A stretch of DNA of 11,763 bases from Lachnoclostridium sp. UBA7482 (GTDB lineage: Bacteria > Bacillota > Clostridia > Lachnospirales > Lachnospiraceae): the NCBI GenBank assembly GCA_002479645.1, contig DLOO01000010.1:1-11763 (forward strand). Reading direction: 5' to 3'. The position numbers were made by a program, and so were the translations under genes. Positions within the stretch are counted from its first letter, which is position 1. Every line of letters starts with the position of its first letter. The notes below the pieces were generated by a model. It did no database searches. It saw only the letters and a list, made by a program, of their open reading frames with translations, and was not told where the DNA came from. This document shows, piece after piece, positions 5,839-11,763 of this stretch.

Positions 5839-7209
5839 TCATTGAGCCTGTGCTGTTTCGGCAGATTTCAGATAAGGCTTCTTCCAGCCGCCCTGGAAGT
5901 AGCGGAATCCGACAACTAACAGGCAGACGCCCCAGCCAACCGGGTGGGACCACATAACGATGTAGCCCGAAGTTGCTTTGGCGAGCACATAGCAGAGGGT
6001 TACGCGGGCGAAAAGGTTCAGAAGGCTTCCGCTGAGGAACCATCGCATATCGGCAGCTCCGCGGAGAACACCGCAGATGACATTCATCGTGCCCATGACA
6101 AAGTAGAAGAGGGATACGATACCGATGTAGTCGCATCCGATTTTCAGAGCCTTTGCACTTTCCTCGCCGTCGAGAAACCACTGAATCATGTCGGAACCGA
6201 ATACCTGCATAATAACGGCAATGCCAAGACCGATGCCGACGGCCATTCCGAGGCAGATGCGATACCCCTTCCTGACACGCTCGAGCTTGCCGGCGCCGAG
6301 GTTCTGGGCAACGTAGGTAGAGGCAGCATTTCCGCAGGCAACCATCGGAACGATAGCAATGCTGTCAAGCTTGAGCGCCGCGGTATAGCCTGCCAGAAAG
6401 CTGGAGCCGAACTGATTTACGGTGGACTGAACCAGAAGCATGCCGATAGAGATAATGGAGCTTTGCAATACCGTAGGAATTGCTACGGTAACCATGCGGA
6501 CAAGCAGCCGCCTGTCAAATCGTGCGTAAGACCCGGTCTGATAGCCGCGCAGCTTTCTGATAAGGAATCCAAAGGAGAGAATTGCAGAGACGCCCTGTGC
6601 AATCAGCGTTGCCCAGGCAACACCCTTAACACCCATTCCGAAGCGCACAACAAAAAGCAGGTCGAGTCCGATATTCAAAAGAGAGGAAAGTATCAGAAAA
6701 TACAACGGTTTTTTAGAATCGCCCAGAGCATTGTAAATCGCTGCAAGCGCATTGTACATAAAAAGAAATACAAAGCCCATGAAGTAGATCTGCATGTACG
6801 CAGCGGCGTCCGCAAAAATATTTTTCGGAGTATTCATCAGGCGCATAATCGGTTTGTTAATAAAAAGACCGAAAATACTAAGGCAGATGCTTACCAGGAA
6901 GATGGAGCGCAGAGCCGTGGAAATCGCGGACTTCATGCGCTTCAAATCTCCGGCGCCGAACAGGTTGGATATGATAATAGAGCATCCGATGCCGGTGCCG
7001 TTGGCAACCATGACGAAGAGCATCGTAATGGAGGTCGACGCGCCGACGGCGGCCAGAGCATCCTCACCGACCTTCTTTCCGACAATGATTGTGTCGACAA
7101 TATTATAAAATTGCTGGAACAGATTGCCGCAAATCATCGGCAGGGTAAAAGCAAACAGTGCTTTTAGCGGATTGCCGGCGGTCATGTCCCCTTTTCTTTT
7201 TTGTGACAT
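5839..7209 (-). CDS. MATE-family multidrug/toxin efflux transporter
   Basis: This 456-residue inner-membrane protein belongs to the MATE (MatE, DinF/NorM-like) exporters, which use a sodium or proton gradient to expel organic cations and drugs. The length is normal and about 12 hydrophobic segments form two six-helix halves. Typical Clostridia MATE features are the N-terminal NPLKALFAFTLPMICGN, the QQFYNIVDTIIVGKKVG segment of helix 1, and the matching second-half segment TVLQSSIISIGMLLVQSTVN. The ATG has a GAGGAA ribosome binding site about seven bases upstream. The gene stands alone, converging on the preceding gene and diverging from the Mrp gene, with a near-consensus promoter at 7252-7280. 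The substrate cannot be read from sequence. A long open frame on the opposite strand is a shadow. Confidence 0.95.
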   Translation of the reverse strand: MSQKRKGDMTAGNPLKALFAFTLPMICGNLFQQFYNIVDTIIVGKKVGEDALAAVGASTSITMLFVMVANGTGIGCSIIISNLFGAGDLKRMKSAISTALRSIFLVSICLSIFGLFINKPIMRLMNTPKNIFADAAAYMQIYFMGFVFLFMYNALAAIYNALGDSKKPLYFLILSSLLNIGLDLLFVVRFGMGVKGVAWATLIAQGVSAILSFGFLIRKLRGYQTGSYARFDRRLLVRMVTVAIPTVLQSSIISIGMLLVQSTVNQFGSSFLAGYTAALKLDSIAIVPMVACGNAASTYVAQNLGAGKLERVRKGYRICLGMAVGIGLGIAVIMQVFGSDMIQWFLDGEESAKALKIGCDYIGIVSLFYFVMGTMNVICGVLRGAADMRWFLSGSLLNLFARVTLCYVLAKATSGYIVMWSHPVGWGVCLLVVGFRYFQGGWKKPYLKSAETAQAQ

Positions 7210-7251
7210 GTGTTTTCCTCACTTCTGTTAGTTTACGAATTTACGTGCACT

Positions 7252-7280
7252 ACTTTAGCACGAGAAAAGGAAAATGTCAA
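7252..7280 (-). promoter_or_regulatory. Promoter for the MATE gene, with a dyad over the -10 box
   Basis: On the minus strand, TTGACA (7275-7280) and TAAAGT (7252-7257) are 17 bp apart, with an extended TGC before the -10 box. An inverted repeat CGTGC-N9-GCACG (7244-7262) brackets the -10 hexamer, a suitable place for a repressor. The leader is about 35 bases long. Confidence 0.75.
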
Positions 7281-7330
7281 AAGAAAGTGTTGCTTTTGGA
7301 GAAAAACGGGTATCAGTTTTGCCTTTTGTA

Positions 7331-7359
7331 TTGCAGATGACTGCAGAATTTGCTATACT
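7331..7359 (+). promoter_or_regulatory. Promoter for the Mrp-type ATPase gene
   Basis: TTGCAG (7331-7336) and TATACT (7354-7359) are 17 bp apart, and TGC precedes the -10 box. The predicted start near 7366 gives a leader of about 40 bases. It is divergent from the MATE promoter, about 50 bases away. Confidence 0.75.
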
Positions 7360-7405
7360 GTAACAAGGTGTGAAGATACAAAAAAAGATGTGAGAGGTAT
7401 TTGTA

Positions 7406-8245
7406 ATGGCAGAAGAATGTACACATGATTGTTCCAGCTGCGACGCATCCTGCAGCAGCCGGAGCACAGACAAATCCCAGTTCCTTGCTCCGATGAATGC
7501 AAAGAGCAACGTGCGTAAGGTCATCGGCGTTGTCAGCGGCAAGGGCGGTGTCGGTAAGTCTCTCGTGACTTCCTATCTCAGCGTATTGTTCGCAAGAAAA
7601 GGTTTCCGTGTCGGTATTCTGGATGCGGATATTACCGGACCTTCCATCCCGAAGAGCTTCGGTGTGGATACGCTTGCATGTGCAAATGACGACGGCGTTA
7701 TCCCTGAGGTGACCCGTACCGGTATCAAGATGATGAGTTTGAACCTCCTGCTGGAGGATAACGAGACTCCCGTAGTATGGAGAGGCCCGGTGCTTGGAGG
7801 AACGGTAAAGCAGTTCTGGACCGATGTACTCTGGGGCGATGTAGACTATTTGTTTGTGGACATGCCTCCCGGAACCGGCGATATTCCGCTTACGGTATAC
7901 CAGTCGCTGCCGATTGACGGTATTGTGATTGTATCAAGCCCTCAGGAGCTTGTTTCCATGATTGTCGGAAAGGCTGTAAACATGGCAAAGCAGATGGAGA
8001 TACCGATTCTCGGCCTTGTGGAAAACTACAGCTACGTAGAGTGCGGCAACTGCGGCGAGAAGCTTGAGGTATTTGGTAAAAGTCATATTGCCGAAGCAGG
8101 TGAGAAATACAATGTTCCGGTACTTGCAAAGCTTCCGTTAAAGAAGGAGATTGCAGCGCATGTAGATGCAGGCGATATCGAAGGGCTGGAAGGCGAGTGG
8201 CTGGATGAAGCCGCAGAGCAGATTCTCAGGGCTTTGCCGTTGTAA
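7406..8245 (+). CDS. Mrp/NBP35-type P-loop ATPase, probable iron-sulfur cluster carrier
   Basis: This 279-residue cytoplasmic protein belongs to the Mrp/ApbC/NBP35 branch of the deviant-Walker P-loop ATPases, which bind and transfer [4Fe-4S] clusters as dimers. The deviant Walker A motif GKGGVGKS is at 45-52, LDADITGPS at 72-80 and the Walker B region VDYLFVDMPPGTGD at 146-159. Cys213 and Cys216 (CGNC) are the CxxC pair that bridges the cluster in this family. The N-terminus adds four cysteines (5, 9, 12, 16; CX3CX2CX3C) that could hold a further cluster, as in NBP35-like proteins. The DUF59 domain found in many Mrp proteins is absent. A GAGAGG site (7392-7397) precedes the ATG. It has its own promoter and is followed by a new promoter, so it is probably monocistronic. 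No clear terminator follows it. Confidence 0.95.
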   Translation: MAEECTHDCSSCDASCSSRSTDKSQFLAPMNAKSNVRKVIGVVSGKGGVGKSLVTSYLSVLFARKGFRVGILDADITGPSIPKSFGVDTLACANDDGVIPEVTRTGIKMMSLNLLLEDNETPVVWRGPVLGGTVKQFWTDVLWGDVDYLFVDMPPGTGDIPLTVYQSLPIDGIVIVSSPQELVSMIVGKAVNMAKQMEIPILGLVENYSYVECGNCGEKLEVFGKSHIAEAGEKYNVPVLAKLPLKKEIAAHVDAGDIEGLEGEWLDEAAEQILRALPL

Positions 8246-8269
8246 ATTTTGCTTTTTTAGGGAAAAGCA

Positions 8270-8299
8270 TTGACAAAACTTTTCCATTTATACTACAAT
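8270..8299 (+). promoter_or_regulatory. Promoter for the rsmD-coaD-coiled-coil operon
   Basis: A perfect TTGACA (8270-8275) and TACAAT (8294-8299) are 18 bp apart. The predicted start near 8306 gives a leader of about 55 bases. It lies 25 bases after the Mrp stop codon. Confidence 0.8.
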
Positions 8300-8360
8300 A
8301 GGACGCAAAGTGCAGTAGTATGCAATGAGGTATGGTACTGCAGGGCGGAGGAGCAAATCG

Positions 8361-8924
8361 ATGCGTGTAATTGCGGGAAGTGCGAGACGATTGTTGCTTG
8401 AGACTCCTAAGGGGTCGGAAACAAGACCGACGCAGGACAAGATAAAAGAAACACTTTTCAATATTCTGGCGCCGGAGATTCCCGGCTGCGCCTTCCTCGA
8501 TTTGTTTGCGGGAAGCGGCGGTATCGGTATCGAAGCGCTGAGCAGAGGCGCCGATTCGGCATGTTTTGCGGACAATAACCGTGAGGCGATTCGCTGTATC
8601 CGCAGAAATCTTGACTGGACAAAGTTCACAGACCGGAGTACCGTGTATGCGATGGATTATCAGAGCGCGCTCCGGCAGATGGAGTATGACCGCAGGCATT
8701 TTGATGTGGTTTTTCTGGACCCGCCGTATCAGAAGGGTATGGCACTTGCAGCACTCCGGTATTTGCATTCGTCTTCTTTAACAGACGAGGACACGCTTTT
8801 CATTGTGGAAGAGTCCCGGGATGTACCGGACGATTGCCTTGACGATTTGGAAGCAATGGGGTATGAGATTGTTCGTGCCAAGGAATATAAAACGAACCGG
8901 CATTGGTTTCTCAGAAAGAAGTAA
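8361..8924 (+). CDS. rsmD: 16S rRNA (guanine-966-N2)-methyltransferase RsmD
   Basis: RsmD uses S-adenosylmethionine to methylate N2 of G966 in 16S rRNA during assembly of the small ribosomal subunit. The 187-residue protein has normal length. It opens with [11 protein letters not shown], the family's typical start, followed by [15 protein letters not shown] (22-36), the SAM-binding motif [19 protein letters not shown] (46-64) and the catalytic DPPY (120-123). I chose the ATG at 8361, not the in-frame ATG at 8325, because a strong GGAGGAG site (8347-8353) lies seven bases before it and homologues begin here. The coaD gene starts five bases after the stop, a common pairing in Firmicutes, so both are probably translated from one mRNA. 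Confidence 0.96.
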   Translation: MRVIAGSARRLLLETPKGSETRPTQDKIKETLFNILAPEIPGCAFLDLFAGSGGIGIEALSRGADSACFADNNREAIRCIRRNLDWTKFTDRSTVYAMDYQSALRQMEYDRRHFDVVFLDPPYQKGMALAALRYLHSSSLTDEDTLFIVEESRDVPDDCLDDLEAMGYEIVRAKEYKTNRHWFLRKK

Positions 8925-8929
8925 AGCAG

Positions 8930-9421
8930 ATGAAAATAGGAATTTACCCGGGCAGCTTCGATCCGATTACGCTGGGACATTCGGACATTATCCGACGTGC
9001 CTCCGATTTGGTCGATCAGCTGATTATCGGCGTATTGAACAACAGCAGTAAGCATCCGGCATTTACCGTGGAAGAACGGGTGGAAATGATAAAAAAGGTG
9101 ACAAAGGACATTCCCAATGTTACTGTGGAGAGTTTTTCGGGACTTACGGTTGACTTTGCAAAGCAGAAGGATGCACGTATTCTCGTTCGAGGACTGCGCG
9201 CTGTTACCGATTTTGAGTACGAGCTTCAGATTGCACAATTAAATCACAAGCTTCATCCGGGGCTTGATACCATTTTTCTTACGACGAGCGTTGAATATTC
9301 TTATCTGAGCTCCAGTTCCGTAAGAGAGATCGGAAGCTACGGCGGAGATATTTCCGGATTTGTACCGAAGGAAGTATTAAAGGACGTTTACGACAAAATA
9401 TACAAGAAAAAGGAGAACTAA
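8930..9421 (+). CDS. coaD: Phosphopantetheine adenylyltransferase CoaD
   Basis: CoaD catalyses the fourth step of coenzyme A synthesis: it adds AMP from ATP to 4'-phosphopantetheine, giving dephospho-CoA and pyrophosphate. The 163-residue length is typical. The nucleotidyltransferase signature [10 protein letters not shown] (8-17, with the TxGH motif) is at the N-terminus, [14 protein letters not shown] (88-101) contributes to substrate binding, and [10 protein letters not shown] (124-133) is the family's second ATP-binding motif (ISSTxVR type). I start at the ATG at 8930; an in-frame ATG at 8903 would overlap rsmD and add nine residues absent from the family. The ribosome binding site is weak (GAAAGAAG), so translation is probably coupled to rsmD. 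The next gene begins two bases after the stop. Confidence 0.97.
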   Translation: MKIGIYPGSFDPITLGHSDIIRRASDLVDQLIIGVLNNSSKHPAFTVEERVEMIKKVTKDIPNVTVESFSGLTVDFAKQKDARILVRGLRAVTDFEYELQIAQLNHKLHPGLDTIFLTTSVEYSYLSSSSVREIGSYGGDISGFVPKEVLKDVYDKIYKKKEN

Positions 9422-9423
9422 CC

Positions 9424-10074
9424 ATGGCACAGAATCAGATTGAACGGTGTATCGAAAACATTTACGAGTTTGTGGAGAACTGCAAGGGGTCTACATTTTC
9501 TCAGAACAAGGTTGTAGTTCCTAAGGATGAGCTTTACGATTTGCTTGACGAGCTTAAGCTTCGTACTCCGGATGAAATTAAGCGTTATCAGAAGATTATC
9601 GCAAACCGTGACTCCATCATTGCACAGGCTGAGGAAAAGGCGGAGCAGATTATCGAAGAAGCAAAGGCAAAGGCAAAGCAGCTTGTCAGCGAGCATGAGA
9701 TTATGCAGCAGGCCTATGCACGTGCAAACGAGCTTGTTTCCGCGGCAGGTGCCGAGGCAGATGAGATGCTTACCGGCGCTAACACCGATGCAGATCAGAT
9801 TCGTACCGGCGCTCTGAACTATGCAAACGATATTATGACCGATATGGAGAAGATTATCGAGGAGGCATACGAGACGACTCGTGCCAATGCGGAACGTCTG
9901 GTTGCTATCCTTAAGGAGAATTACGAGGTTGTTTCCACCAACCGCGCCGAGCTCGACACGCAGCTCAATCCGCAGGAAGCAGCTATCGCATTTGACGACC
10001 CGATTTCTACCGTAAGTGAAGAAGGTGACTTCGATTTTGAAGAGGATACCTTCCTTGACAACATTGAGGAGTAA
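9424..10074 (+). CDS. Conserved coiled-coil protein, DivIVA-like
   Basis: This 216-residue protein is almost all soluble helix. After residues 1-48, which include KVVVPKDELYDLLDELKLRTPDE-type sequence around 29-51, a long coiled coil rich in Ala, Glu, Lys and Gln runs from about 50 to 168. An acidic tail follows (190-216: DD, EE, DFDFEED). There is no membrane helix, nucleotide site or known catalytic motif. Relatives are often labelled ATPase or V-type ATPase subunit H because of the coiled coil; nothing here supports that. The shape resembles DivIVA/SepIVA-like cell-division or polarity scaffolds (inference). An AAGGAGA site at 9410-9415 supports the ATG two bases after coaD. It is the last gene of the rsmD operon, with a terminator about 55 bases on. 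Confidence 0.85.
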   Translation: MAQNQIERCIENIYEFVENCKGSTFSQNKVVVPKDELYDLLDELKLRTPDEIKRYQKIIANRDSIIAQAEEKAEQIIEEAKAKAKQLVSEHEIMQQAYARANELVSAAGAEADEMLTGANTDADQIRTGALNYANDIMTDMEKIIEEAYETTRANAERLVAILKENYEVVSTNRAELDTQLNPQEAAIAFDDPISTVSEEGDFDFEEDTFLDNIEE

Positions 10075-10100
10075 TTCGGAGACGATTTCAGACGAACGCT

Positions 10101-11114
10101 CTATTTGATTGAAAATAAGATTTGTAAGATAAGCATGGTACCTGCGGAAAGCAGCGCCGTGCTTATTTTTATTTTGATAAAGCGTCCGAGGGGGAAGGGG
10201 GCTTTCAGGATACTTCTGATTTGGAAAATGCCGGATAGCCCGCCGAAGGAGGCAAAAAGGGTAACCAGGCTGAGGCGGGGAAGCAGCGGAACGTTCATTG
10301 TGACAAGCGTATCGCAGCCGGAGGTAACCTCCAAAAGACCCGAAATTAACAGGGTGATACCGCTAAGCGCCGGCTTGGCAGTCGGCAGACAAATAGCGAG
10401 AAAGCCGAAAATGGTGCTGCATAGGGCAGTTGCGACAGAAAAAAGCATAACATTGACGCCAACCGTCACGATACTGAGGACACTGCTTTGAATCGTTTCG
10501 GAAAACAGCACGGAGAAGGAACGGTATGGCTTAGGCGCAGGGGTAGGGACGGGATGTGGAGCATAGGAAGCATGTATTCGGTGCGCTTGTTCGGTAATAA
10601 GCGTTGAGCCGGAGGCGGCGTGCGCGGCAGGACGCAGAAACAAAAGGGCAGCCAGAATATTTCCGCCGTATACGGTTAGAAACAGGAGGGGGGACAGGTG
10701 CGGGGCAGCCAGAATATAAGCGCCCAGATACCCGGTCAGAAATCCCGGGCTTACGTGCGAGGCGAGAAGGAGCGGGTAGAGGAGATTGCGTTGTTTGTCC
10801 TCCGCCGGGAGACGGTTAATCATACCGGCACTGACCGGAAGTCCGGAAACCAGTCCGAAAAAAAGAATTGATCCGTAGGAAGCGGGGAGTCGGAGAAATC
10901 GAACGGTTACCGGCTCGAGCAGGCGGTTCAGACGGTCGGTGCAGCCCATGCCGCGCAGCAGACCGGTAAGCAGGAAAAAGGGCAGTAAAACGGGAAGAAG
11001 TGCCTGATACCACAGGCGAAGTCCATAAGAAGCGCCGGCAGAGAATTCCACCGGGCAAAAAAGGCAGAAGGCAAGAAAGAATACAATACCGTACAGGATC
11101 AGCTGGCGTTTCAT
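10101..11114 (-). CDS. ylbJ: Sporulation integral membrane protein YlbJ
   Basis: This 337-residue polytopic membrane protein belongs to the YlbJ family, which has nucleoside-recognition (Gate)-type membrane domains and is needed for proper spore formation in Bacillus; its molecular job is unclear. Hydrophobic segments begin near residues 5, 35, 80, 112, 141, 212, 232, 252, 282 and 316. Family-type signatures are SGLPVSAGMINRL (90-102), LEVTSGCDTL (261-270) and FASFGGLSGIFQ (287-298). A polar, Pro-rich loop at about 162-200 separates the two halves. It is somewhat shorter than the Bacillus protein (about 400). A GGGAG site (11120-11124) precedes the ATG. It lies 60 bases downstream of tmcAL on the same strand. 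Its last ~15 codons overlap the terminator of the convergent operon. Confidence 0.9.
   Translation of the reverse strand: MKRQLILYGIVFFLAFCLFCPVEFSAGASYGLRLWYQALLPVLLPFFLLTGLLRGMGCTDRLNRLLEPVTVRFLRLPASYGSILFFGLVSGLPVSAGMINRLPAEDKQRNLLYPLLLASHVSPGFLTGYLGAYILAAPHLSPLLFLTVYGGNILAALLFLRPAAHAASGSTLITEQAHRIHASYAPHPVPTPAPKPYRSFSVLFSETIQSSVLSIVTVGVNVMLFSVATALCSTIFGFLAICLPTAKPALSGITLLISGLLEVTSGCDTLVTMNVPLLPRLSLVTLFASFGGLSGIFQIRSILKAPFPLGRFIKIKISTALLSAGTMLILQILFSIK
10129..10175 (+). terminator. Terminator of the rsmD operon, inside the 3' end of ylbJ
   Basis: ATAAGCATGG (10129-10138) pairs with CCGTGCTTAT (10157-10166) with one T-G pair. An inner stem CTGC-GGAAA-GCAG (10142-10154) extends the hairpin, and TTTTTATTTT follows on the plus strand. 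It lies about 55 bases after the coiled-coil gene and within the last codons of ylbJ on the other strand. Confidence 0.75.
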
Positions 11115-11174
11115 GAAATCTCCCGAGGTCTATTCGGTATCTTATATGTGGAAAGTCAGAAAAAAGAACCGAAA

Positions 11175-11763
11175 CTAAGGCAGCGGAGAAAACGGCGTCT
11201 TCACGTTTTCGGAAAGCAGGAAACCGGTAACCCGGTGAAGGGTTCGACGGTAAAGCGCGGCGGCATTTGTCTCTGCACGATAAAGTGCGGCAGCGGTATC
11301 CGTAAGCTTTTTCGGGTCGGTGGCGGCACGGACAAGCAACGGAGTATCGGAGCATTTGGTTAATTCGCCGAGAAGCGGGAGCGCGGACTTCCGGCAGGCG
11401 AGCACTCTGGCATACGGCTCCCTGTCAAGCGAACGGTACAAATCCATATCGGACTGTTTCATCGAGAGAAGAACATGGCAAAGAGCACGGTCTACGGCGG
11501 TACGGGTAATATCCCGGGTCTTTATTTTTTCGGCCAGTTCGGTGAAATGAAAGCACTGCGCACGTTCGTTTAGGATACGTCTTACCAGTGCGTCCGGTAT
11601 GTCCGCACAGAGAGTAAGCTCTTCATAGGACATTGGTTCCAGAGCATAGAAAAGCGCCGCGGAAAAATCATCGGCAGACAGGACGCGGCCGTTCTGAGCT
11701 GCAAGGCGAGACTCGTACAGCGGGCGCAGCCCGGAAGGGAGGCCATGTTCTTCTCTCGATGAA
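11175..11763 (-). CDS. tmcAL: TmcAL (YlbM), tRNA(Met) cytidine acetate ligase, C-terminal part
   Basis: Only the C-terminal 195 residues are visible; the gene runs out of the window at 11763, so the start and the N-terminal nucleotidyltransferase domain (with its HxGH motif) are missing. The visible part has the HIGH-domain-following helices and the family hallmark ARVLACRKSALPLLGEL, close to the usual ARVLGFxxxxxxLL pattern, then a helical tail ending in a Pro-rich FSPLP. An in-frame ATG at 11633 is internal, because the frame stays open up to the edge. TmcAL activates acetate with ATP and forms N4-acetylcytidine at wobble position 34 of elongator tRNA-Met. It lies 60 bases upstream of ylbJ on the same strand, probably in one operon; in Bacillus subtilis ylbJ and ylbM are also near each other. 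Confidence 0.85.
   Translation of the reverse strand, partial: SSREEHGLPSGLRPLYESRLAAQNGRVLSADDFSAALFYALEPMSYEELTLCADIPDALVRRILNERAQCFHFTELAEKIKTRDITRTAVDRALCHVLLSMKQSDMDLYRSLDREPYARVLACRKSALPLLGELTKCSDTPLLVRAATDPKKLTDTAAALYRAETNAAALYRRTLHRVTGFLLSENVKTPFSPLP

Noticed and set aside
5944..7167. A 407-codon open frame on the plus strand opposite the MATE gene
   Set aside because: It starts at a GTG without a ribosome binding site, encodes a low-complexity hydrophilic product with no recognisable motif, and lies entirely within a confident MATE gene; it is a shadow of that gene's codon pattern.
5340..7258. CTACTTTAG shared by the palindrome at 5339-5352 and the MATE promoter at 7250-7258
   Set aside because: A 9-bp match is well within chance, the surrounding dyads differ, and in one case the sequence is simply a -10 box.
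8251..8268. Weak hairpin GCTTTT...AAAAGC after the Mrp gene
   Set aside because: The T-run lies in the left arm rather than after the stem and the stem is A-T rich, so I do not call it a terminator.

Overview
The window looks like chromosome from a spore-forming member of the Firmicutes, class Clostridia, most likely Lachnospiraceae. This is inferred from purine-rich GGAGG-type ribosome binding sites, sigma-A-like promoters with extended TGn -10 boxes, the style of the proteins (a serpin behind a short cytoplasmic tail and membrane anchor, a LytTR regulator without a receiver, a Cys-rich Mrp protein) and the sporulation-associated gene ylbJ. Genes are tightly packed. The longest stretch without a main gene is about 240 bases (2354-2594). 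I see no tRNA, rRNA, CRISPR array, insertion sequence or prophage gene.

Layout. (1) 30-2353, plus strand: an unknown four-helix membrane protein, a Dabb-domain protein starting at a GTG, and a membrane-anchored serpin with an inhibitory-type hinge, closed by a strong terminator. (2) 2434-3919: a promoter, a possible 14-codon leader peptide, a LytTR DNA-binding protein and a LiaF-like membrane protein. This resembles a LytTR regulatory system (regulator plus membrane partner). Just upstream of the -35 box lie two 9-bp direct repeats 12 bp apart, the layout expected for a LytTR operator, and they are built into the serpin terminator. (3) 3925-5262: tandem dyads, then a malic enzyme that links malate to pyruvate. 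(4) 5272-5798: a small two-helix membrane protein with its own promoter, ending at a bidirectional terminator shared with the convergent gene. (5) 5839-7280, minus strand: a MATE-family exporter with a near-consensus promoter and a dyad over its -10 box.

(6) 7331-8245: an Mrp/NBP35-type P-loop ATPase with a Cys-rich N-terminus, probably an iron-sulfur cluster carrier. (7) 8270-10175: an operon of rsmD (16S rRNA methyltransferase), coaD (coenzyme A synthesis) and a conserved but uncharacterised coiled-coil protein. Its terminator lies inside the 3' end of the convergent ylbJ gene. (8) 10101-11763, minus strand: ylbJ (sporulation membrane protein) preceded by the C-terminal part of tmcAL (ylbM, tRNA-Met acetate ligase), which is cut by the window edge.

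Most of the window is housekeeping. The part most worth attention is 2434-3919, where terminator, probable operator, leader ORF, regulator and membrane partner together look like a compact self-regulating envelope-sensing module next to a surface serpin.
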